Assembly: GCA_963556255.1 (NCBI GenBank)
Contig: OY744613.1
Span: 48,050,546 to 48,114,545 of the forward strand
DNA from: Allolobophora icterica
Taxonomy: Eukaryota; Annelida; Clitellata; Crassiclitellata; Lumbricidae
Length of the DNA stretch: 64,000 bases
Reading direction: 5' to 3'
This document shows, piece after piece, positions 11,790 through 23,832 of the stretch. The notes beneath the pieces were generated by a model. The model saw nothing but the letters and a program-made list of their open reading frames with translations, searched no databases and was not told the DNA's origin. Each line of letters opens with the position of its first letter. Position 1 is the stretch's first letter. Position numbers and translations under genes: made by a program.

Positions 11790-12190
11790 TACAGCTGTAA
11801 TTTGATAATGCTCTCCTTACGAAATTCTGAAGTGCACATTGAAGCCGGGTGACCATTAAAACACTGGAAGGGCCAAGTTTTCAGTTTAGAGTGAAAGACA
11901 GTCTCGCTACAAAAGTTGCGAACATGAATAGGTAGAGAGCTCTCGATGGAGGGAACGGCAACTGAGAATGAACGCACCGGGCAAAGACAAGACATGTACG
12001 AGGAATAACAGGCTTTCCAGCAGATGCTGATCGAAGAAAGGATCGACCTTAAACAGAGTTGCTTGCAAGGTGTGACCATGAAAGATAAGTAAAATGACAG
12101 ATGATCTGCACATGCTCTGTACATGAGGAGTGCCAAAGGACCGTTGCAAGACTAAGTACGATACAGTGATCCACACAGTCAAATAACAGC
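11790..12190 (-). pseudogene. L2-like LINE ORF2 C-terminal fragment
   Basis: The minus-strand frame contains VRSFSVAVPSIESSLPIHVR followed by FHSKLKTW, the 'AxxxWNSLP...FKxxLKT.LF' end of CR1/L2 ORF2 with the expected W-N replaced by E-S. It is 5' truncated, and its 3' end abuts (ACAT)n, as expected for L2-type insertions. Confidence 0.65.
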
Positions 12191-12284
12191 AGAGGTATTT
12201 TGAAAGTTAAAGTTGATACATACACATACACATGCACATATACATGCACATATACATACATACATACATACATACATACATAGG

Positions 12285-12368
12285 TAATCACGCAGACTGA
12301 GTGCCTGTGTATATAAACAATATGGCTGACACTGACTTTGCTTAACAGAGCACTGCTACCTACATGCC
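12285..12368. repeat. Interspersed repeat pair member (with 32785-32872)
   Basis: gtaatcacgcagactg followed by a tgcctgtgtata/atggctgacactgac block recurs in the same order at 32785-32872. The family was not recognised. Confidence 0.7.
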
Positions 12369-12439
12369 ACATATCATAAGGCAATTCGCTATGTAAGTAA
12401 GTAAACATTTACTTAATCAAATACGACTCACGAAATGTG

Positions 12440-13470
12440 ATTGAACAACAGCCAAATAATCAAATCAAATCAAATCAATCTTTATTAAAGATGGGAAGCA
12501 AAGCGGTACAAATGGGTAGCTATATATCCATGTCATAGGTAACGAGCCCCAGGTGGTCCGATAGAGCGGACTGGCTCAAAATACTATTGTAGCTGAGCAA
12601 ATTATGGCCATTGTCCAGTAACAATGCGTTTACTCGTATTTAGGCAACAAACTCTGACAACCTTATGCGGTGGAACATGATGCAAATTGATGGTCACATC
12701 ACATGAAGAAACATTGTTACTTGGAATTAACAAAACACGGGACACTCTGGCCAAATACGGCCCAATGAGCAAGTGTCAACACCAATTAGGAACAAGACAT
12801 TGCTCATGTAAGACGTATATAGTTAAATCATGACTATCAGGGACAACGGTGGCCAGGTGTTGTAAGAATTACAGATATGGTGTATTAGCTATTGGGGCAT
12901 TTCATCTTTGCCACCAAGTAAAATCATAAATATATCCAAAAAAATCATCAACCAAATAATCTAACACGTTGTACCCATTCAAAACATCAGCCAATTGGTA
13001 GTTTTGTTTCATAATTACTCTACTCTCTAAACATACACTGCAATGCACATCTCAAATTAAAAACTTGACTGTTAAATAAGAGCAAATTTCTTACCAATTT
13101 GAGTGGATTAAACCGATAAGTTTCAAATGTCCTCTTGAAAACTCACAATTAGCCTATGAGGAAAAGCAAAAGAAACAAAAGATTATAAACAGAAATTATA
13201 ATCATTACAGAAATGCCATGTACTTCTCTACCGTCGTAAGAATTACACCCACCATTAATCAATAATGAAACTAATGAAATGCAACTTATAATGTTTACAA
13301 AAGAAAAATTCTCGATTTTTATTTTCTGCTATAAATATTCGCCAACATCATTTTCAGACAACAAATTAGCACTAAAACGCTATCGCACAGGGCTCCTGTG
13401 CACCATATGGGGGTTTCTGTTGGCGAGACTCCAGTATATTCGATGGTCGGCATCTATCACCAGAGTAAAT
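12440..13470. other. Non-coding stretch, possible LINE 3' end at left
   Basis: The (aatca)n followed by atctttattaaag (12455-12490) looks like a minus-strand retroelement 3' end. The rest is AT-rich with no coding support. Confidence 0.35.
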
Positions 13471-13479
13471 AGGGGCTCG

Positions 13480-13745
13480 GGCCAATATGCGCTCACTTCG
13501 ACGTAACCTAGAAGAAACACTCAATTCCTTTGTCAGTTCTGGTTTTGAATCCGCTCCGTCTTAGTACCAGATGGCCATTGGTGACATTCGTGATCTCCGT
13601 TTCTTTTGTGCTGCTCACTATTAATTTCCTCGCCTTTCAAAGGGGTTTTCAGTCTGACCAAACTCTGGGATTGACGTTACTTTCCACTTCTGGGATTCGA
13701 ACCCTCGATGAATGACTTGATACCTCACCCTAACTTGAGGAATTC
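13480..13745 (-). repeat. Possible diverged tRNA-derived SINE
   Basis: A B-box-like complement (tgggattcgaaccct, about 13690) with downstream cccatcc/taacttgagg-type flanks suggests a decayed minus-strand SINE. The A box is not clear. Confidence 0.3.
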
Positions 13746-13984
13746 TCAACTATCTTAATTAGGATCTCACGTGAGTGTTGCATAAATAAATGCCTCCCTT
13801 GCTATTGATTTTAACATGATATAGTCCAAAATTTGGTTTGGCCCATGACAAATAAATTCAATTATTACACAGAAATGATTATAATCTGTCATACATACAT
13901 TATTCATTGATCATTGCATAATTATTGCCATAATAAATTGTAATGCAGTTAATAATTATCAATAAATTGCAGTCTTTGCTTTTG

Positions 13985-14068
13985 ACTTTACTGGTGCGGC
14001 CCTCGGCTTCAAGAATTATTTTTTTCGGTGGCCCACGTTGCCAAAAAGGTTGGACAGTACTGCTCTAC
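13985..14068. mobile_element. Orphan hAT-like right end
   Basis: gttgccaaaaaggttggacagtactg has the layout of a hAT terminus (complement begins CAGTACTGTCCAACC). No partner end was located. Confidence 0.35.
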
Positions 14069-14207
14069 TGCATCAAACCGATACACGGAACGAAGCTAAA
14101 AAAATTTAAACTAGGGATTATATGGGAAATCAGAATATCGGGCCCAACATAATCTGGAGCACTTGGTTTCTAAGGAAATTTCGTTCAGGAGAGAAAATTT
14201 ATACTGC

Positions 14208-14522
14208 CTAAAAATGTATACAGAAGAACTCCTTTGTGTCAACGAGGGCTAGCGGCAAGACCGTTCTTACCTCTGAAAATGTCGGATCTCTCACGCGATG
14301 CTTTTCGAAGATCACAATTTCGGCAAATATTTTCAAATGGACCAAACAAATTCCATCTGAAGATCCAAGACCAAACCTCAGTTTACCGTTAAATTCAACT
14401 AAAGTAATTCGATTTACTCTTGAAATTTTCCCCCGATAAATTTCTTGAAACCACCTGTACCCGCCAACGACCTCTTCATGGCCGCCATCGTCACAATAAT
14501 TAGCGCCGCCTAGTGACAACAT
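14208..14522 (-). CDS. Hypothetical 104-residue frame, possible exon
   Basis: This minus-strand frame starts with ATG and is of normal amino-acid complexity, unlike the microsatellite ORFs around it. It begins MLSLGGANYCDDGGHE and ends at TTT-C-I-H-F then stop. No domain is recognised, and no splice partner or promoter can be shown. It could be the first exon of a host gene, a transposon relic or chance. Confidence 0.22.
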   Translation of the reverse strand: MLSLGGANYCDDGGHEEVVGGYRWFQEIYRGKISRVNRITLVEFNGKLRFGLGSSDGICLVHLKIFAEIVIFEKHRVRDPTFSEVRTVLPLALVDTKEFFCIHF

Positions 14523-15060
14523 TTATATAGCGCATATCTTAGCATGTCTGATAACCTAACAAGAAACCTAGCTGTAGCAGGTTATTCTGTTACAGTACAT
14601 TTGGTTATAATAATAATTAATGAAACTAGTTTATATGGTAAAACATCAATTGATTTATCCTTTTCCAGCTAGGCCCTATAGCAGTTACCATAATAATTGT
14701 TCTAGTTGCGTTCTGTCAGCTACGATGTTTTAATAAACGAGTATTCATTCAATACACTAAGCTTCTTCATGACATAGTGTCGTTAAACAGAAGTTTACTC
14801 TCGCTTTTTATTAGAGTGAAATCGTAATTAAAATCTATTAAAGAAACCTGGTCAAAATCTTATAGGCAAGGGAAGAGAGGTCAGATTATGGGGGGAGGGG
14901 AGCAAGTACAAGCAACTTGACAAATCTAATCTTAGCACTACAGAAATGTCGAGATTACGATTACTGAACAGCGTTAAAAGAAGTAACAGAATGTACAGAA
15001 TTAGTTATGTGCCTACTTTCATAATAAAGCTGTCAACCAGCAACGCCGGGAATATCGATG
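14523..15060. other. Non-coding AT-rich spacer
   Basis: I see no gene or repeat I can name here, other than a short G-run at 14889-14898. Confidence 0.4.
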
Positions 15061-15069
15061 ATCTATAGG

Positions 15070-15268
15070 CCCCATACTTAAATCCTCCCAGCCCTCCTAT
15101 CTCCGTCAGCTGTTCACGGTTCAACCACTTCGCTCAACCTGCTGCTCTTCCGCCCAAACACCAATTCTCCGCCCTGCCGTCACTTCATCACTAAAATTTG
15201 CGAATCGTTCCATAGCCCTAGCTGTTCTACCCCTCTGAAACAAACTCCTGCCAGTACTTAAGTTCAAA
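15070..15268 (+). pseudogene. L2-like LINE C-terminal fragment
   Basis: A broken plus frame reads SYLRQLFTVQPLRST then, after frame changes, ALAVLPLWNKLLPVL. This is the 'YLxxLF...WNxLP' end of L2-type ORF2. The 3' side runs into (ATGT)n. Confidence 0.6.
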
Positions 15269-15285
15269 TGCATGTGTGCATGTAC

Positions 15286-15411
15286 AGGATGTATGTATGT
15301 ATGTATGTATGTATGTATGTATGTATGTATGTATGTATGTATGTATGTATGTATGTACGTATGTATTCATTCATTCATTCATTCATTCATTCATTCATTC
15401 ATTCATTCATT
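15286..15411. repeat. (ATGT)n then (ATTC)n compound microsatellite
   Basis: About 18 ATGT units are followed by about 12 ATTC units. ORFs here (Met-Tyr-Val-Cys repeats) are artefacts. Confidence 0.97.
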
Positions 15412-15457
15412 CTGGAAATGTATATAGCGCCTCTTCAAGAGACCTACTCAGAGGTGC
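15412..15457 (-). repeat. L2-like LINE 3' end (very short)
   Basis: tatatagcgcctcttcaaga...actcagaggtgct is the minus-strand 3' terminus seen in full at 20560-20640. It abuts (ATTC)n on its 3' side. Confidence 0.7.
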
Positions 15458-15599
15458 TCTGTATGTATGCACGTATGCATATATGCATGTGTGTATGCAT
15501 ACCTGCATGAATGTATGTACGTATGTATGCATGTAAGTGTGTATGAATGTTGGTATGTATGCGTGCATGTATGCGTGTATGTACAGTATGTAGGCCTAT

Positions 15600-15663
15600 G
15601 CATGTATGTATGTATGTATGTATGTATGTATGTATGTATGTATGTATGTATGTATGTATGTAT
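15600..15663. repeat. (ATGT)n microsatellite
   Basis: This is a run of about 15 ATGT units. Confidence 0.95.
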
Positions 15664-16056
15664 CATCATTCTGTTCACAATACATCCTTTCCAACGATTT
15701 ATGACAAATTCAATATATTCCATATTAGTCACCAGGTGTCGCATTTTCAAAATTTAGTTAGCAATCTTCTGCTACACGGTTATAATAGTTATTATAAATA
15801 GCAGACTTTAACAATACTGTACTTAACTTCAAAAAATTCTGAAATAACTATTTTCAGCTTAAACAAAACAGTGCTTCATAATTTTCAGATGCTATTAGAA
15901 TTTTGCTTCGTTTTCTCTAAAACACCTTTTAAACTGTTATCAATAACAGTTAAGTAAACCGGAACAACAACCATGAAACGCAGCCTATGCTCTAACCAGC
16001 GTTGCTAACTTGGCCTACATCTCCATTTATAATGATCATTGGGTCCCGTTATGTTT

Positions 16057-16059
<3 letters not shown>

Positions 16060-16113
<54 letters not shown>
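16060..16113. repeat. (AT)n microsatellite
   Basis: About 26 AT dinucleotides. Confidence 0.97.
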
Positions 16114-16116
<3 letters not shown>

Positions 16117-16429
16117 AGAGTGGTGCTCAAAAACGTTATTTTTTCGAAATTGATGGGACAGCCCCTAGTTATGTTCCTTTTGATATACTAAGCTAGTGTG
16201 CAAAATATTATAAAAATATTCCATCATTTAGGGGTGCCACATAAGATGACAAGTTTTCCAAAGTTTAGACAAGGAGTGTAAGCACAATTGTGATAATATT
16301 ATCAATATTCTTTTGTATTTTGTGAAACCGAAAGTAAATTTTAAATTGCTAGGTTTAAAGTACAATATTTAAAGAGTGCTTGTGAGCACAATTGAACTCT
16401 GTCTGTTTGATTGAAGAATAAAATATTTA

Positions 16430-16620
16430 TTAGTCCATTTTTGTGACCGTTAACTTCTTGGGGTCCGGATACTTTTTCCAATGTTCGGACACCACATGGA
16501 ACAAGGCCTGCTTTTGACCTTCATCCTTGGTCAGTATTTTATTGTATTCTTGGATCAGCGCCAATCCCCTTTCTGCCCTATCATTCACCACACTCAACCT
16601 TTCTGATGACACTCCAAATA
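16430..16620 (-). pseudogene. C-terminal fragment of an unclassified repeated protein
   Basis: The minus frame reads ...VVNDRAERGLALIQEYNKIL followed by TKDEGQKQALFHVVSEHWKK and a short basic tail ending in stop at 16430. From memory, a 'NDxAERGxALIQ' tail recurs in uncharacterised multi-copy proteins of invertebrates, probably transposon-borne. Upstream the frame runs into (AAT)n and is lost, so only the last ~60 residues remain. Confidence 0.4.
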
Positions 16621-16627
16621 AATAATA

Positions 16628-16697
<70 letters not shown>

Positions 16698-16716
16698 GAA
16701 TAATAATAATAATAAC
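16618..16716. repeat. (AAT)n microsatellite
   Basis: About 30 near-perfect AAT units; the poly-Tyr ORF over it is an artefact. Confidence 0.96.
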
Positions 16717-16899
16717 ACGGACAATTTCTATAGCGCCGTAACGTGATCATGACGCTGTACTGTTTCCACGAAGTTGGATCTTTCTCCAGCCAATCAATGG
16801 AGATGCACAGTATTCATCATGTTTGAAGTCACAAAATCTCAAGAGTATATTCAATTATTCATTCATTCATTCATTCATTCATTCATTCATTCATTCATT

Positions 16900-18376
16900 T
16901 ATACAATATATTGTATCCATATGTCTGTCATGCCTGCTGACCATATCTAGACCATGTCTTCACCATATCTGGATAATATATATTGTCCAGAAATGGTGAA
17001 GACATGGTCAAGGTATTGTCAGGAGGCATGACAGACGTGTGGATACAATATATTGTCCAGATATGGTGAAGACATGGTCAAGATATGGTCAGCAGGCATG
17101 GCAGACATATGGATACAATATATTGTCCAGATATGGTGAAGACATGGTCAAGATATGGTCAGCAGGCATGACAGAAATATGGATACAATATATTGTCCAG
17201 ATATGGTGAAGACATGGTCAAGATATTGTCAGGAGGCATGACAGACATACGGATACAATATATTGTCCAGAAATGGTGAAGACATGGTCAAGATATGGTC
17301 AGCAGGCATGACAGACATATGGATACAATATATTGTCCAGATATGGTGAAGACATGGTCAAGATATGGTCAGCAGGCATGACATACATATGGATACAATA
17401 TATTGTCCAGATATGGTGAAGACATGGTCAAGATATGGTCAGCAGGCATGACAGACATACGGATACAATATATTGTCCAGATATGGTGAAGACATGGTCA
17501 AGATATGGTCAGCAGGCATGACAGACATATGGATACAATATATTGTCCAGATATGGTGAAGACATGGTCAAGATATGGTCAGCAGGCATGACAGACATAT
17601 GGATACAATATATTGTCCAGATATGGTGAAGACATGGTCAAGATATTGTCAGGAGGCATGACAGACATACGGATACAATATATTGTCCAGATATGGTGAA
17701 GACATGGTCAAGATATGGTCAGCAGGCATGACAGAAATATGGATACAATATATTGTCCAGATATGGTGAAGACATGGTCAAGATATTGTCAGGAGGCATG
17801 ACAGACATACGGATACAATATATTGTCCAGAAATGGTGAAGACATGGTCAAGATATGGTCAGCAGGCATGACAGACATATGGATACAATATATTGTCCAG
17901 ATATGGTGAAGACATGGTCAAGATATGGTCAGCAGGCATGACAGACATATGGATACAATATATTGTCCAGATATGGTGAAGACATGGTCAAGATATGGTC
18001 AGCAGGCATGACAGACATACGGATACAATATATTGTCCAGATATGGTGAAGACATGGTCAAGATATGGTCAGCAGGCATGACAGACATATGGATACAATA
18101 TATTGTCCAGATATGGTGAAGACATGGTCAAGATATGGTCAGCAGGCATGACAGACATATGGATACAACATATTGTCCAGATATGGTGAAGACATGGTCA
18201 AGATATTGTCAGGAGGCATGACAGACATATGGATACAATATATTGTCCAGAAATGGTGAAGACATGGTCAAGATATGGTCAGCTGGCATGACAGACATAT
18301 GGATACAATATATTGTCCAGATATGGTGAAGACATGGTCAAGATATGGTCAGCAGGCATGACAGACATATGGATAC
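16900..18376. repeat. 70-bp satellite array, block 1 (about 20 units, starts with an inverted unit)
   Basis: The unit is ggatacaatatattgtccag followed by atatggtgaagacatggtca, agatatggtc and agcaggcatgacagacatat. The first unit (about 16903-16982) is in opposite orientation, giving a head-to-head junction near 16975. Variant markers (cagaaatgg, agatattgtcaggagg, acatacgg) recur every few units, showing higher-order units. It is preceded by (ATTC)n at 16856-16897. Confidence 0.95.
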
Positions 18377-19022
18377 CTGCTTTGCCGTAGCTGTTACTAT
18401 CAGCTGCGCCAGCTTAGAGTAGTCACTCGCTCTCTAACCTCCACTGCTGCTTCTACGCTTGTCCACTCATTTGTCGTATCTCGCCTTGACTATTGCAGTA
18501 CTCTCTACCTTGGCCTCCCAGCGGCTCGGATTGGGTGCTTGGACCGGGTCCTGCGTGCAGCGGCACGCCTTATTGGTCGCATCCCGAGATTTGGCCATGT
18601 CACCGAGTACATGCGAGATGTTTTGCATTGGCTTCCTATCCCGCAGCGTATTGCCTATCGGGTCTCTGCCCTAGTGTGGCGCTGCCTTGTGTGTGAGGCC
18701 CCTGTGTATTTGCGAGAGCACTACCGCTCCACCCTGAACATCCAGCGCCGTGGTTCCCTGCGCTCTTCTAAGCAGGCTGAGCTTCTAGTTCACCGCTCAC
18801 GGACCGCCCTTAGGCAGCGCCGTGATTTATCCATCGCTGGCCCTGCGATCTGGAATGGGCTCCCTGTAGCGCTTCGCTTGGTCCCAAGTACCCATTCTGC
18901 CACTTTTTATTCAAATCTCAAGACTGTACTCTTCAGCCGGGGTTGGGTCGGGAGTGCTTCTGAGTAGACAACCTTGAAGAGGCGCTATATAAATTCTCCA
19001 TATGAATGAATGAATGAATGAA
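18377..19022 (+). pseudogene. 5'-truncated L2-like LINE (copy 1) inside the satellite
   Basis: An uninterrupted plus-strand frame from about 18400 to 18967 encodes the ORF2 C-terminus. The pieces VSRLDYCSTLYLGLP, AARLIGRIPRF, LHWLPIPQRIAYRV and SIAGPAIWNGLPVALR are textbook for CR1/L2 elements. It ends LKTVLFSRGWVGSASE then stop. The 3' end is gaggcgctatataaattctc plus (gaat)n, immediately followed by satellite. The upstream palm is missing. Confidence 0.85.
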
Positions 19023-19518
19023 TGGATACAATATATTGTCCAGATATGGTGAAGACATGGTCAAGATATTGTCAGCAGGCATGGCAGACATATGGATACA
19101 ATATATTGTCCAGATATGGTGAAGACATGGTCAAGATATGGTCAGCAGGCATGACAGACATATGGATACAATATATTGTCCAGATATGGTGAAGACATGG
19201 TCAAGATATGGTCAGCAGGCATGACAGACATACGGATACAATATATTGTCCAGATATGGTGAAGACATTGTCAAGATATGGTCAGCAGGCATGACAGACA
19301 TATGGATACAATATATTGTCCAGATATGGTGAAGACATGGTCAAGATATTGTCAAGAGGTATGACAGACATATGGATACAATATATTATCCAGAAATGGT
19401 GAAGACATGGTCAAGATATGGTCAGCTGGCATGACAGACATATGGATACAATATATTGTCCAGATATGGTGAAGGCATGGTCAAGATATGGTCAGCTGGC
19501 ATGACAGACATATGGATA
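19023..19518. repeat. 70-bp satellite array, block 2 (about 7 units)
   Basis: Same unit and orientation as block 1, lying between the two LINE copies. Confidence 0.95.
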
Positions 19519-20165
19519 CCTGCTTTGCCGTAGCTGTTACTATCAGCTGCGCCAGCTTAAAGTAGTCTCTCGCTCTCTAACCTCCACTGCTGCTTCTACG
19601 CTTGTCCACTCATTTGTCGTATCTCGCCTTGACTATTGCAGTACTCTCTACCTTGGCCTCCCAGCGGCTCGGATTGGGTGCTTGGACCGGGTCCTGCGTG
19701 CAGCGGCACGCCTTATTGGTCGCATCCCGAGATTTGGCCATGTCACCGAGTACATGCGGGATGTTTTGCATTGGCTTCCTATCCCGCAGCGTATTGCCTA
19801 TCGGGTCTCTGCCCTAGTGTGGCGCTGCCTTGTGGGTGAGGCCCCTGTGTATTTGCGAGAGCACTACCGCTCCACCCTGAACATCCAGCGCCGTGGTTCC
19901 CTGCGCTCTTCTAAGCAGGCTGAGCTTCTAGTTCCCCGCTCACGGACCGCCCTTAGGCAGCGCCGTGATTTTTCCATCGCTGGCCCTGCGATCTGGAATG
20001 GGCTCCCTGTAGCGCTTCGCTTGGTTCCAAGTACCCATTCTGCCACTTTTTATTCAAATCTCAAGACTGTACTCTTCAGCCGGGGTTGGGTCGGGAGTGC
20101 TTCTGAGTAGACAACAACCTTGAAGAGGCGCTATATAAATTCTCCATATGAATGAATGAATGAAT
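19519..20165 (+). pseudogene. 5'-truncated L2-like LINE (copy 2) inside the satellite
   Basis: This near-identical copy of the 18377 element is offset by 1143 bp. It has the same 5' junction (atggatacctgctttgccgt) and the same (gaat)n-to-satellite 3' junction. The only differences seen are a few substitutions and a duplicated 'aac' after the stop. Shared junctions mean it arose by duplication of array plus LINE, not by a second insertion. Confidence 0.88.
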
Positions 20166-20485
20166 GGATACAATATATTGTCCAGATATGGTGAAGACAT
20201 GGTCAAGATATTGTCAGCAGGCATGGCAGACATATGGATACAATATATTGTCCAGATATGGTGAAGACATGGTCAAGATATTGTCAGCAGGCATGACAGA
20301 CATATGGATACAATATATTGTCCAGATATGGTGAAGACATGGTCAAGATATGGTCAGCAGGCATGACAGACATACGGATACAATATATTGTCCAGATATG
20401 GTGAAGACATGGTCAAGATATGGTCAGCAGGCATGACAGACATATGGATACAATATGTTGTCCAGATATGGTGAAGACATGGTCA

Positions 20486-20488
<3 letters not shown>
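20166..20488. repeat. 70-bp satellite array, block 3 (about 4.6 units)
   Basis: Same unit; the last copy breaks off at 'caagatat' into (AT)n. Confidence 0.94.

Positions 20489-20564
<76 letters not shown>
20486..20564. repeat. (AT)n microsatellite
   Basis: About 38 AT dinucleotides at the junction between the satellite and a minus-strand LINE 3' end. Confidence 0.97.
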
Positions 20565-20565
<1 letters not shown>

Positions 20566-20980
20566 TTTATATAGCGCCCCTTCAAGGAAGCTACTCAGAG
20601 GCGCTCCCAGCCCAACCCCGGCGAAAGAGAACAGTCTTTAGAGCAGAGAAGAAAGCGGTAAATGAGTTACGAGGAAAAGACCGCAGCTCAGGAGGAAGCC
20701 CATTCCAAGTTGTGGGTCCAACCACGGAGAAAGCGCGCTGCTGCATAGTAGCGGTGCGTGCAAAAGGCACAGAGAGATCACCACGGGTGGCAGAGCGAAG
20801 AGAGCGGTGACCAGGTGGAACAGAGGCACGAGAACAGAGCTCACGGAGATAGAAGGGAGCACAGCCAAGCTGACATTTCTAGACAATGGAGGCTACCCGG
20901 TACACAATGCGTTGCGAAAGTGGTAACCAGTGGAGGACATCTCGCATGTATTCAGAGACATGGCCAAATTTATATCCTTC
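20560..20980 (-). pseudogene. L2-like LINE ORF2 C-terminal fragment
   Basis: The minus strand encodes an AFSVVGPTTWNGLPPELR-type motif and ends in the same GWAGSAS tail as the 18.4-kb copies. The 3' terminus (atttatatagcgccccttc in plus orientation) abuts (AT)n. It is the same family as the elements in the satellite but an older, independent insertion. Confidence 0.75.
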
Positions 20981-20984
20981 CCGC

Positions 20985-21180
20985 TACACACACACACACA
21001 CATATATATGTATTTATGTATGTACGAATGTATGTATGTACGTATGTATGTATGTATGTACGTATGTATGTATGTAGGCCCTATGTATCAATCAATCAAT
21101 CAACGGAATTTATATAGCGCCCCTTCAAGGCAACTACTCAGAGGCGCTATGTATGTATGTATGCATGCATGTAGGCCCCT
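20985..21180 (-). repeat. (CA)n/(ATGT)n plus short LINE 3' end
   Basis: acacacac, (atgt)n and (atca)n are followed at 21108-21150 by aatttatatagcgccccttc and actcagaggcgct, another minus-strand L2-like 3' terminus, then more (atgt)n. Confidence 0.75.
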
Positions 21181-21894
21181 ATGTATGCATGTGTGTCTGC
21201 ATGTATGTCTGCATGTATGTACGCGCATACATGGATGGCTTCCCAGGAGTATTATTAGTCGGATTTGTGTTATTTTGTCAGCAGCAATAGCACACAGGTT
21301 CACGAGACCTGATATTCCAATGTTTTCGTGCAATTGTTTCATGTATGTACAATGTAGATTTTATATGGTCTAGAAGTAGCATATGCTATATTGCTTTGTC
21401 ATATGCATGACATATAAAGCCTATATGGGCAAAATGGATGTATTTTTAAGATATGTATAACATATGACCATGCTGTTGGGGGTCCAGTTGAACAATGATA
21501 ATCATAATTGTTACATGAACAATGTGTAAGGAACATTAAACAGAACTCCAGGTACGTCTTGAAGTAACTAAAACTGGGCTATGTATTCAACAACGATGTG
21601 ACGGGTCATTCGAATTTCTCCCTTTCGAATATGACCCACTTTCAAATTGTCGGAAAATCCACGTGAATACTAGGCCTACGAAACCAGATGATAAGCAAAT
21701 TCTTCAGATGATTAATATCGTGCAGTGAACAATATCTTAAAAATAGTATATAAATGTAAATTATACCGCATTGTTTCCTATTTGTGACCAGGCAAAACCT
21801 TCCTCTCGGCTTAGAATGAAAAGATCAGTCTCTTTGTCTATCCCCAGGAGGCAGCTCTTGGGGAAAAAAATAGGGACTTCCCTTTTATTTGTCT

Positions 21895-22115
21895 CAGTAG
21901 AGGAGGGCGGGTGGCCAGTGCTCTCCCTGTGAAATTCATATCGTACAGCATGGTAGTGTACTCATTAGAGTTGCGTTGAGGAAGGGGCGCAAGTGGAGAG
22001 GAAATCTAGAACAAAATATCTACCATGGCGGGGATTTTAACCATCAACGTCTTGTTTCTAATCCTCGTCCACCACGTTTGCCACTCAACCACCGCACACT
22101 CCACAGTAGTTGCAC
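21895..22115 (-). repeat. tRNA-derived SINE, family A (diverged, minus)
   Basis: gtggccagtgctctccctgt, ttgaggaaggggcgcaagtgg and a decayed A box (actcaaccaccgcacactcc) line up with the minus copy at 9218-9415. It is more diverged than the other two. Confidence 0.55.
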
Positions 22116-22460
22116 TTTCTAGTGTTTACAGACATCTTTTGATTGCCATGGCCGTTGACGTCAACATTACCTTACTTATTTTATACAAGGAGAAATTGCA
22201 GGCCATACAGCGTCTGGATTTAATATGCAGAGCGACACGAAAACGTTAGCGCCACCAGGTCCTGGCGAATGATGCAGAATTACTGACATCTGAATTTAAC
22301 CTATTACAGCGACATGAACATGCTTACGCCACCCGACGAATAATGCAGAATTAGTTCCACATGAATGTAAGAGTCTGAGAGAATATCTGAGAGTCTGAGA
22401 GAATGGTGATATATGGATCAGTATCTCCGTCTTTTGAGTAATAGACTGTATAATGTATAA
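22050..22460. repeat. Interspersed repeat pair member (with 40985-41335)
   Basis: Shared blocks include gtttacagacatc, ggccgttgacgtc, taccttacttattttatac, ttagcgccaccag(g/a)tcctgg and cttttgagta. They occur in the same order at 40985-41335. The family is unknown; it adjoins the SINE above. Confidence 0.75.
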
Positions 22461-22879
22461 TAGTTCTCCTTGTCCACGGTTACGGTGTGTCAACCAGTAT
22501 AATTATAATACATAATAAAAATGATGATGACGATTACGATGATGGTGATGATGATGACGAATCAGTCTTTTGACATTGATGGGGACGCAAAACGAAAGCA
22601 CAGAGTAGCTATGGAACATAGAGTTGAGACATCTATCATACAAAGACTATATAAGTAAGTAAGTAAGTACGTATGTCCTTTATTGAGCCAACTGCTAACC
22701 ACACTTTGGTGTAAATGGACTTTTCATACAGTCGTTATACAGTCTAAAAGATAATCATAGCACCAAAATACAAGACACCTAGGCCTACCCCATGCATCAT
22801 CTAGAACCTAGTCAGTACTTCTCAACGAATTCACATATTAAAGTTAAACAATGTAGTCGTGAATACTGGAAGTGGTCAC

Positions 22880-23112
22880 ACCAGCTACAACAAACCAAAA
22901 TAATGGCTATACAAAGATGAGAAGACTGACCAGAGTGCCCAAGCATAATCATATCACTCCCATTCTCAGATAACTTCATTTGATAAAATACCAAAGCTTA
23001 TCCATCTGAAAGTCCCCTCACTACTCCACATATTCAAATCCCTTTAATACCCTCAGCCAAAGCATCTTTGTGATCTCTTCACCATCCAGCCTACATGCTA
23101 TACCAGACCATC
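22880..23112 (+). pseudogene. L2-like LINE fragment (second family)
   Basis: The broken frame contains KLIHLKVPSLL and a YPQPKHLCDLFTIQP-like stretch, parallel to the better copy at 27100-27780. Confidence 0.55.
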
Positions 23113-23239
23113 CTCATATATGAGGATGATCTTATGTAGGTTAGCGATAGGACTTTGAGATGGATAAGCTCTGGTATATTTCCATAAAATGAAGTGATTT
23201 GAGGATGGTAGTGATATGATTAAGATATGATTAAGATAT

Positions 23240-23612
23240 GATTATTCCAGTCATTTTTACAATGGTATTGAATCTAAGTCAATAGAAATTCAACTTTATA
23301 TTTACTTGTTTGCTTTAAATGATCATTAACTGTGGGCACACATGTGTTACTTTTGTGTCCATTGAAACTGTTTCTGTTAGTGCTTTTTCTGATTACTTAG
23401 GATATAAAATTCACTCATAACCTTGTAACGTAAACAAGTCGCCTGTAGCTTTTGTCATTTTATGTTCAACTTAAAACTTATTACACCATATGCTCTGTCT
23501 ATCTCAACGGACTGATCATCTGAGTGTTGACCTTATTGAGGCTTAGTTTTGATGCACCATCGATAAGTGCCTTGTGTATTAAACACCGGCGCAATAGAAG
23601 TTACTAAATAGA
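23240..23612 (+). repeat. Retroelement 3' end (pair with 46225-46622) plus (AAT)n
   Basis: About 370 bp match 46225-46622 in the same orientation (for example tgattacttaggata, gtaacgtaaacaagtcgcct, tatctcaacggactgatc). Both end in caccggcgc(a/t)(a/t)tagaagtt and an AAT microsatellite. The form fits an L2-type LINE or SINE 3' terminus. Confidence 0.8.

Positions 23613-23832
<220 letters not shown>

Noticed and set aside
15268..15801. Met-Tyr-Val-Cys repeat proteins (also 20758-21373, 11675-12408)
   Set aside because: They are translations of (ATGT)n/(ACAT)n; the real signal nearby is LINE 3' ends.
16900..20488. Possible CRISPR array
   Set aside because: Units are contiguous 70-bp copies with no unique spacers, in a eukaryotic context.
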